In this document: positions 14,874-21,900 of the stretch, piece by piece
Numbering within the stretch: the first letter of the stretch is position 1
Layout: the number at the start of each line of letters is the position of its first letter
Assembly: GCA_028818695.1 (NCBI GenBank)
Contig: JAPPNK010000016.1
Location: 1-32,852 of the forward strand
Length of the DNA stretch: 32,852 bases
Origin: Candidatus Poribacteria bacterium
GTDB lineage: Bacteria; Poribacteria; WGA-4E; GCA-2687025
Reading direction: 5' to 3'
Made by a program: the position numbers and the translations under genes
Notes under the pieces: model-generated
What the model saw: the letters and a program-made list of their open reading frames with translations, nothing else
What the model was told of the DNA's origin: nothing
Databases searched by the model: none

Positions 14874-15704
14874 ATGGCATTTACGCGCCGAGAGATGATC
14901 GCGCGGCTGCGCGCGGTTTTAGCAGAGGGAAAGGCGGTGATCGGAGGCGGAGCCGGGACGGGCATCTCGGCAAAATGCGCCCAAGCCGCCGGCATCGACC
15001 TGATCATCATCTACAACAGCGGGCGGTTTCGTATGGCGGGGCGCGGTTCGCTTTCCGGGATGCAGCCCTACGGAGACGCGAACGCGATTGTGGTGGAGAT
15101 GGCGCGGGAGGTTCTGCCTGTCGCGCGTCAAACGCCGGTTCTGGCGGGGGTCTGCGGCACCGATCCGTTCCGTCTGATGGATGTCTTTTTGCGCGAATTG
15201 AAAGCGATCGGATTTTCGGGCGTCCAGAATTTCCCGACGGTCGGCATCATCGACGGCGTGTACCGCGCCAACCTTGAGGAGACGAACATGGGTTACGACC
15301 TTGAGGTGGAGATGATCGCCGAGGCGCGGCGGCAGGACCTTTTCACGGCGCCGTATGTGTTCAACGAACAGGAGGCGGCGGCGATGGCGGAAGCGGGGGG
15401 CGATCTGCTCGTCGCGCATATGGGTTTGACGACAAAAGGCTCCATCGGCGCGCAGACGGCGTTGACTCTGGACGAGGCGGTGGAGCGCGTTCAGGCGATT
15501 CATGACGCGGCAAAGGCGGTTCGAGACGATGTGATGGTGATCTGTCACGGGGGACCGATTGCGGAGCCTGAAGACGCGCGGTATGTTCTGGATCGCACTG
15601 AAGGCGTCGTCGGCTTTTTCGGCGCGTCGTCCATTGAACGGCTGCCGACCGAACGCGCGCTGACGGAGCAGGTTCGACGGTTTAAAGAGATTGCGTTGAG
15701 TTAG
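14874..15704 (+). CDS. phosphoenolpyruvate-hydrolase-family TIM-barrel protein
   Basis: The 276-residue protein matches the PEP_hydrolase/Tm-1-C type TIM-barrel family by phrases such as [79 protein letters not shown] and a C-terminal [16 protein letters not shown]. The reaction of bacterial members is poorly defined; the fold resembles PEP mutase/isocitrate-lyase enzymes. In many genomes the partner is a Tm-1/UPF0261 ATP-binding protein, but none is present here. GAAGGGAGGGG gives a strong ribosome site before ATG 14874. It stands alone, with its own promoter. Confidence 0.85.
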   Translation: MAFTRREMIARLRAVLAEGKAVIGGGAGTGISAKCAQAAGIDLIIIYNSGRFRMAGRGSLSGMQPYGDANAIVVEMAREVLPVARQTPVLAGVCGTDPFRLMDVFLRELKAIGFSGVQNFPTVGIIDGVYRANLEETNMGYDLEVEMIAEARRQDLFTAPYVFNEQEAAAMAEAGGDLLVAHMGLTTKGSIGAQTALTLDEAVERVQAIHDAAKAVRDDVMVICHGGPIAEPEDARYVLDRTEGVVGFFGASSIERLPTERALTEQVRRFKEIALS

Positions 15705-15740
15705 GGCGGACGGTTCGGCGTTAACGGCCGCTTTGCGCCT

Positions 15741-15840
15741 CAAACGGCGCTGATCATTTGTCGATCATCTATGCGCGACAAACTCGTTTGTCGATCATAT
15801 TTGCTCAAAAGTGAACGTCAAACGGCGCGCGCATCATGCT
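15741..15840. repeat. direct and inverted repeats in the spacer before the DUF4365 module
   Basis: TTTGTCGATCAT occurs at 15757-15768 and 15787-15798. The second copy shares a 7-base hairpin CGACAAA-CTCG-TTTGTCG (15776-15793). CAAACGGCGC also occurs twice, near 15741 and 15820. It may be an operator, a terminator for the convergent genes or an insertion scar. Confidence 0.5.
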
Positions 15841-15842
15841 TT

Positions 15843-16979
15843 TCATTCATGCATGATGAGAGAGAGGTTGCGCGGCCGCCGCAATTCATATCCGTTGCCG
15901 GCGCGGTAGATGTCGCCGTCTAGGCTGATGGGGCGCCGCTCATCAAAAGCCCTGATGACCGCTTTGAATGACGGCGCTTCAAATACAACGTTCATACGAA
16001 GAGGCTTCCCGTTGCGCACACAGTAGATCCCCGCTCTGCCGTCAAATTCTTCAGGTTCCCGCTCTAACTTGACAACCCATGCGACGACCGTTTCATCCAA
16101 AAAAGGCTCTGTACTGCGAAATTGAGCGGCCGCTTCCGCCAGCATCTCCGCTGAATGTATCGTGAATTGGAAACGGCGCGGCTCTACATTGGACAGCCGC
16201 TCTTCCGACCATGACACATGAATGACAATGCCGTTCCATTGAGCGGTCAACGCCGCCAGTGAATCGCACAGGTTTGCGCTGACGCCGTAGGGGACGGCGT
16301 CTTGAAAAGGTTCCAGCGAGTCTTTCTTGAGAGATTCTTCGATGGCTTTGTCGGTATGTTCCAACGCCTCCGAAAGTTTGCGAATGGCGCGGCGGGGAAA
16401 CGGCGCCAGCGCATCGCCGCGTCCTTCATGGAGGGTCGGCTGCTGAAGGAACAGCGGCGAATAGAGCGTGAGCGACTGTCCCATGCCGAAAGAACGAAGC
16501 GGCCGCACAAGACTAAGATAATCGCTCACCTGAGAGCTGAAGGGACCGCGGTAGATTGACTGCGGTTTTTCGACAGCGCGCGCGGCCGCCGCAAACATGC
16601 TGCGGGCGTCTTTCAAAAGACCTGCGCCTTGATTCAGCGAAAGCGGGGCTTCAGAGGCGTTGACGGTTTTGGAAGGATGCATACGCACAACGTCATAACA
16701 GGCTTCAGATATGTCGTAAAACACGTCCAGTTGGGAACGTTCCTCCACCTCGGCGAGCGCTGTGACCGCTTCAGCCATGCGTTCCGCATAGCCGGGAGAC
16801 GTGTCTTTATACGGAACGACGACGCTCCATCGTTGACTGCCCCGCTCAAAGGTGTAGAAAGACGCTGGACGCTTGCCCCATTGTCCCTCGTCTTTCCAAC
16901 TTCGATATTTAAGGTAGGATCTCAAATTGCGGAGAGGCAACGACAACAAAGCGTCTCGGTCGCGGATTTGGACTTTCAT
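15843..16979 (-). CDS. unrecognised 378-residue protein paired with a DUF4365 protein
   Basis: I do not recognise this family. There is no signal peptide or membrane span, so it is cytoplasmic. The first about 100 residues carry several aromatic-rich strands (SYLKYRSWKDEGQWGKRPASFYTFERGSQRWSVVVPYKD), then a helical region (about 105-215) and a mixed C-terminal part with ITIHSAEMLAEAAAQF-like and WVVKLEREPEEFDGRAGIYCV segments that read like alternating strands. It begins two bases after the stop of the DUF4365 gene, with AAGGAGAG as ribosome site, so the two are co-expressed and probably interact. The strands plus repeated RRF/RRP basic spots would suit a nucleic-acid or partner-binding role, but this is inference only. 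Confidence 0.7.
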   Translation of the reverse strand: MKVQIRDRDALLSLPLRNLRSYLKYRSWKDEGQWGKRPASFYTFERGSQRWSVVVPYKDTSPGYAERMAEAVTALAEVEERSQLDVFYDISEACYDVVRMHPSKTVNASEAPLSLNQGAGLLKDARSMFAAAARAVEKPQSIYRGPFSSQVSDYLSLVRPLRSFGMGQSLTLYSPLFLQQPTLHEGRGDALAPFPRRAIRKLSEALEHTDKAIEESLKKDSLEPFQDAVPYGVSANLCDSLAALTAQWNGIVIHVSWSEERLSNVEPRRFQFTIHSAEMLAEAAAQFRSTEPFLDETVVAWVVKLEREPEEFDGRAGIYCVRNGKPLRMNVVFEAPSFKAVIRAFDERRPISLDGDIYRAGNGYELRRPRNLSLIMHE

Positions 16980-16981
16980 GG

Positions 16982-17461
16982 TTACTCTCCTTCTTGGTCA
17001 ATAAGATTCGTCATATTGTTGAGCTGGGCGGCGTCAAAGACGTTTCCAACCGGTACGACAACCGTGACGGTCTCAACATTTTGCGTCGGAGGCTCGCCTT
17101 CAAGAGACGCCCAATAGCAGCAATGGCGCACGCACAATTCTTCTTCAGTTTGGTTGAGCCGGTCAGCTTCGTTTTTCGGCATCCACATGACAATCAGGAT
17201 TCGAGGCACGTCCGTTTCTTTGCGCAGATCGTTGTAATTTTTGACGGACAGAGGGAAATGCAAACCGTCGCCCCGCATAATGTCGCGCGCCGTCGATTTC
17301 AGCTGAAACTCAATTCTGGGGCAGTTTCCAACATCGGACATTAAGATTCCGTCCCCGCTGTCTGTGTCAACATTGATCGCGCCAATCTTCCAGCCAGCCT
17401 GAGCCGCCACAGCGCGCACATACGCAATAGACAGCTGCTCCATCTGTTGTTCAGGAGTCAT
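16982..17461 (-). CDS. DUF4365-type PD-(D/E)XK nuclease-fold protein
   Basis: The 159-residue protein resembles the DUF4365 family. It starts MTPEQQMEQLSIAYVRAVAAQAGW, has the acidic VDTDSGDGIL (Asp37) and the core EFQLKST (Glu51, Gln53, Lys55), matching the D...ExQxK active-site pattern of restriction-like nucleases, and then HFPLSVKNYNDLR and PRILIVMWMP. Length is normal for a stand-alone copy. The start was set to ATG 17461: an in-frame TTG at 17533 lies inside the -35 box of the promoter and cannot be transcribed. GGAGG stands 15 bases upstream, a long spacing. It is the first gene of a two-gene operon. Nuclease activity and a defence role are inferred. Confidence 0.7.
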   Translation of the reverse strand: MTPEQQMEQLSIAYVRAVAAQAGWKIGAINVDTDSGDGILMSDVGNCPRIEFQLKSTARDIMRGDGLHFPLSVKNYNDLRKETDVPRILIVMWMPKNEADRLNQTEEELCVRHCCYWASLEGEPPTQNVETVTVVVPVGNVFDAAQLNNMTNLIDQEGE

Positions 17462-17504
17462 TGCTGTGAACTCATTCCTCCACTGACTAGACTTTGACCA
17501 TATA

Positions 17505-17533
17505 ATTTTAGGACGCAGTAGGGCTGTTGTCAA
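17505..17533 (-). promoter_or_regulatory. near-consensus sigma-70 promoter for the DUF4365 operon
   Basis: The minus strand reads TTGACA (17533-17528), 17 bases, TAAAAT (17510-17505). Transcription would begin near 17498, leaving a leader of about 37 bases. The -35 box overlaps the stop of the 21-codon ORF at 17530-17595. Confidence 0.8.
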
Positions 17534-17595
17534 TAGGCGGACAACGCCTGCTCGCAGCGTTCAACGGCGCTCGATTCGTCTGCCGCGGCGGTCAT
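17530..17595 (-). CDS. 21-codon ORF overlapping the Gfo/Idh stop (possible gene remnant)
   Basis: ATG shares ATGA with the stop of the oxidoreductase gene, the usual arrangement for a coupled downstream gene. The product is MTAAADESSAVERCEQALSA plus Y. It then stops in the DUF4365 promoter. It is either a truncated downstream gene cut off by insertion of the DUF4365 pair, or chance. Confidence 0.3.
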   Translation of the reverse strand: MTAAADESSAVERCEQALSAY

Positions 17596-18680
17596 GGCGC
17601 CTCCCAACCCTCCAAAGGATGCCGCCGATCCGTCAGCGGAAGCGCCGCCCGCCCGTGACGATGCGCCGCATAAACCCCAAGGATCATCTCCATTGACCAG
17701 CGCGCGTTTCGTCCGCTGCACATCGGCTCCCGATCCTCCTCTACCGCCTGAATCAAATCCAACACAAGCGGCTTGTTCAGTTCCACAACCCCCTTGCTCC
17801 GCGACGGATGCCCGACCACAACCCACTCATCCGCCGACGGCGGCGGAGACAAACATCCATGCGGATACAAACAGAGCCGATCGCAGCGGTAATCCAGAAC
17901 GCCCTCGCTTCCCTCGATCTGAACGCCCATGGACCGATTTCCGAAATGAGAACCCTCCCGCCGAGAACGAAACGTCCCGACAATGCCGTTCTCAAAAAGG
18001 TAGGTCGCCCGCAGATGATCGCCCGCAATCAGCCCGACCTGCTCATCCCCCTGCCGCGCGTCCCCCTGCCCGACGGGGCGCCCGCCTTCAAGAACGACGG
18101 CGCTCACGCTCACAGGATCGCCGCCGAAGAGGCGCATCAGGTCGAAAATGTGCGTCCCAAGAACCGTCAGGTCGAGTCCGCCGCCGCGGCGGTCCTGCTT
18201 TCCGAAGCCATGCAGCTCGCGGATTTCGCCGATCGCCCCGTCCTCGATCATCTCCTGCGCCGTTTGAATGAACGGATGCGCTCGGTTTTGGTGGGCGACG
18301 GCGATCTTGACGCCGTTTCGTTCGCAGGCGTTCAGCATCGCGTCCGCGTCCTTCGGCGTTTGCGAAAACGGCTTTTCGCAGTAGATGCCGCGTATGCCCG
18401 ATTCGGCGGCGGCAACGACCATCTCCCTGCGTTCGCCGGCCCAGCGCGGACAGACGCTCACGAAGTCGAGCCGTTCGTTGTTGAGCATCTGTCGATAGTC
18501 GGCGTAACGGCGCTCCTGGGGGACGCCGAGGCGCTCTCCCGCCGCTTTCAATCCGCCGGGGTCGGCGTCCGCGACAGCCGCGATTTCGGCTCCGTCGATG
18601 GAGAGCCAGACCGTGTCGAGTCCGTGTCCGTAGTTGCCGCTTCCTGTATGTCCGATGACGCCGATTCGATAGGTTGCCAT
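17592..18680 (-). CDS. Gfo/Idh/MocA family oxidoreductase
   Basis: This is an NAD(P)-dependent sugar or cyclitol dehydrogenase-type protein. The 362-residue product starts MATYRIGVIGHTGSGNYGHG, a Rossmann fold whose glycine pattern is unusual (GHTGSGNYG). It has the family lysine motif CEKPFS (about 118-123), then AVAHQNRAHP and the C-terminal alpha/beta domain with LDLTVLGTHIFDLMRLF, where the His is a typical catalytic residue. ATG 18680 was chosen over a longer open frame because the Rossmann start follows it directly and GGAAAGGCGG precedes it. No signal peptide. The substrate is not determinable. It lies after the DUF4365 operon's promoter, in the same orientation. Confidence 0.88.
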   Translation of the reverse strand: MATYRIGVIGHTGSGNYGHGLDTVWLSIDGAEIAAVADADPGGLKAAGERLGVPQERRYADYRQMLNNERLDFVSVCPRWAGERREMVVAAAESGIRGIYCEKPFSQTPKDADAMLNACERNGVKIAVAHQNRAHPFIQTAQEMIEDGAIGEIRELHGFGKQDRRGGGLDLTVLGTHIFDLMRLFGGDPVSVSAVVLEGGRPVGQGDARQGDEQVGLIAGDHLRATYLFENGIVGTFRSRREGSHFGNRSMGVQIEGSEGVLDYRCDRLCLYPHGCLSPPPSADEWVVVGHPSRSKGVVELNKPLVLDLIQAVEEDREPMCSGRNARWSMEMILGVYAAHRHGRAALPLTDRRHPLEGWEAP

Positions 18681-18784
18681 GCATCCGCCTTTCCGTTGTT
18701 TCTTAGGGCGATTGTCGCGCAAATGGGCGGAATTGGAAAGGGGATGTGTCGACCTTAAGGCTTTAGTTGGACACGTCGGCATGC

Positions 18785-18841
18785 GAACGCGGATGTCGTC
18801 TGTTCGATTCTGGATTCCCTCCCCGTTTTCACGAGGACATG
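18785..18841 (-). repeat. dispersed repeat element, second copy with GTCGTCTGTT flank
   Basis: GAACGCGGATGTCGTCTGTT, then CGATTCTGGATTCCC, matches 7417-7451 with few changes. The stretch after it (CCCCGTTTTCACGAGGACAT) recurs at 13760-13782, linking the flank types. Confidence 0.7.
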
Positions 18842-18950
18842 GCTTGCGTGGGAAGGGCGGTCTGCGGAGAAGAGGGCGGCTCCAAATGCGCAGGGATGAC
18901 AGGATAGGCGGAGGGCTATATGATGTAACCAAAGCAGAAAGGAGCGGAAT

Positions 18951-21900
18951 GTGGACGCGAAGGCGTTGGTTGCGGCGGCGGGGATCGGCTTGCTCGCTTT
19001 TTTGTTTTATCCAAGATCGGACGCCCCGAAGACGCCCGGTTCTGGCGAATGGGTCGAAACCGCCAAACAGATCGAAGGCGAACCGCTCAAACTCGCCAGC
19101 TGGAGCCGCGCCGATCCGCCCACCGCCACCTTAGACCTCGGCTTCGTCTATCTGCTCGACAGGGCGCAGATCGAATTTGAAAACGCCGCCGAAGACGGAC
19201 CTCGAGTGTACGAGATCGTTGTCAGCAAGGAGAGAAACGCCGCGTATCAGCGCGTCTTCACCTTCAGAAGCTCCTCCAGAAACTACCCCTACGCCGCCCT
19301 AGAGTTTCAGAACCGACAGGAGGGGCGCTGGGTTCAGGCGGCGGTCAACGACTGGTTCAGCGTCAAGCCCGCCGTCAAGTCGTTTCAGGTGGGTCCTGTT
19401 TATACGCGCGTCTGGAGTCCGATACAACGCGTCGAAACCTCCCACAACCCCGACGCCGCAAATCTGCTCATCGACGGCGTCTCGACAGACGAGTCGACCT
19501 GGGCGGGCGCGGAGAAGCAAGAAGCGGAGGAGCAAGAGACGGAAAAGGAAGGCGAACCGCAGTTTCAAACGCCCGCAGAAGATGTCTGGGCTGTCATTGA
19601 GCTGAAAGAGGAAGCGGTTGTGTACGGAATGCGCGTCGCAACCGGCGGACCTGGCAACGGCGTCCGCGCTTATCAGGCGCATGCAAGCCTGGACGGGGAG
19701 CGGTTCCGACTCATGGGTTCCGCGTCCGACCTGCCGGACGAGCCGATCCTGAGCCGCCTGATGTTTCAGGAGCCTGTGAAGGCGCGGTATCTGCGCATCG
19801 AGATCAAACAAGACGAATGGCACGGCGCTTATCCTGCGCTGCGCGAAATCGAAGCGTTCACCGACCGTTACCGCCCCGCCCCATCCGTTCAGCAGGACGG
19901 CGCCGGCGGCGTCAGCTTCATACAGATACGGCGCGACAACTGCGGACAGAGCCTAGAGCGCTCGCCCCATATGACGCAGGGCTTTCCATACGACCGAGGC
20001 GGCGGGGAGCCTGAAAACCGATACGGATGGATCGAAAAAGAGGAAATCGAGGGCGAAGCGGAGGAGAATCTGCGCGCCTTCGCTTACCATTACGACGCGG
20101 TCCGCTTTCATTATGACGGGCTTTCAAAAGACCGCCTTTACACGTTGTATGTGTCGTATCTGCAGAACGCGGACGGGGGTCGGCGTCAAAATCTGACGGC
20201 GGACGGGTATCTGCTTCATGGGGATGAGCCGGTTCCGACAGCGGCGCAGCCCCCGCGCATTTTTGCGGTGCCGCCGCAGGCGGTTGAAGACGGCGAGCTG
20301 GTCGTTTCGGTCAACCGGCTGGCGGGACCGAACGCTGTCGTCTCCGAAATCTCGCTCTACGAGTCGGCGCAAGGAGCGGACGAATCGGACGCCGGCGACC
20401 GCCGAACTGCCAAGATCGTCCAAGCGCATGCGCCGTTGACCATCGACGGCAAGCTGGACGACTGGAGCCGACTGCATCCGCTGCGCGTCGGAGACGGGGA
20501 GCCGTCCGTCTGGGCGGAGTGGGACGACTCGTCGCTGTATATCGCGCTGTCGATACCGCTGCCGCTTCTCTCGGAGGCGCCGTCGCTGCAGGACGCCTTC
20601 GACCTGTTCATTGACGCGCGGGTGGACGGGGCGGAGCATGCGCCGTCGCTCTCCATCTACCAGAAGGGCGACGTTCACATACGGCTGCTGCGCATCGGCG
20701 GGACGCCCGCGGCGCGGTATGTGCGCCACGAGTCGGAGCAGGGGGCGGAGGCGCCGATGGAGATACCGGCGGTTAAAACCGCGGCGCGCTCCGACGGCGG
20801 GCTGTACACGCTGGAGATCCAGCTTCCAAAAGAAGGCGCGCTCCCAGACTGGGAACCGAAAATCGACCGCTTGATCGGGTTGAACTACATCCTGTCGCTT
20901 CCGAACACGGAGACGGCGCGCTGGCATCTTTCGGCGCGCCGTCCGCATGACCCGCCGGTGCGCTGGCTGCGCTGTCAGTTGATCGGATCGATTCAGGGGC
21001 GTATGCAGTTCGGCGCCGCGCCGGACGATTTTGAAACGGCGGACGGCGGGGTCTTTCCGTACTTCGCCGGCGGAAGTCTCTGGGCGATGGCATACGACCC
21101 GGACGCCAACCGCGACCCGTCCGTCGAGGAGTCGATCTCCGCCGTCGTTTCAGGCGGCGCCTTTGGCGAGGAGATCCGTCTTGAGCTGCGGGAGGGCGCG
21201 CTGGTTGTTGGAGAGGGGGGCGAAGTGGAGCTGGCGCCGTCCGCCGACAGCGAGCGGTTTTTCGCGCCCGTTCAGACCGAATACGCCGAGGAGCCGTTGA
21301 ACGCGGCGGACCGCATCTCGGCGCGGGGCGGCGAACTGTTGACCGTTTCATACGAAGACTCGTTCGCGCGGCCGGACGGCTCCGCGGAAACCGCCTCGGC
21401 GCAGGCGTCCGCCGTAACGGGCGCGGACGGAGAGATTCAGATGGAACCGGCGGGACGATTCACCGCCGGCGACATGCTGCGCATTACAGCGGTTGACGGC
21501 GACGAACACGGGCTGCTTGAAATCATAGAAGAAACGGCAGCTGAAGAGACCGATGAAGCGACAGAAGACGCTTCAAATGAAGAGGAGGCAGAGGCTCCGA
21601 CTCAGGCTAATGAGGAGACGGCGGAGGCGCCGACTCAGGCTAATGAGGCGGCGGCGGAGGTTCCGACTCAGGTTAAAATAAACGGGCGCGAGGCGGTTGT
21701 GTCAGCGCTGGATCTGGGCGAGGCGCGGGATGTTGAGAAGATCGTATTGAAAGAGAATGAGAGCGGCGCGTATGAAGGCGAGCTGCCGACCGTATACAGC
21801 GTTGAGCCTGTGAGGGGGGACGGCGTCTTGCAGATCGCCGGAAATCAGATTGCGCAGGCGGCGTATATCGACAAGGCGCGGGCGAGCGGAGAAACGGACG

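Noticed and set aside
17462-17533. TTG start at 17533 for the DUF4365 gene
   Set aside because: TTG is the first half of the -35 TTGACA; transcription begins about 35 bases later, so the codon is not in the mRNA.
18679-19134. 151-codon plus-strand frame overlapping the start of the giant surface protein
   Set aside because: It consists of dispersed repeat and Arg/Pro-rich shadow sequence, without a ribosome site.
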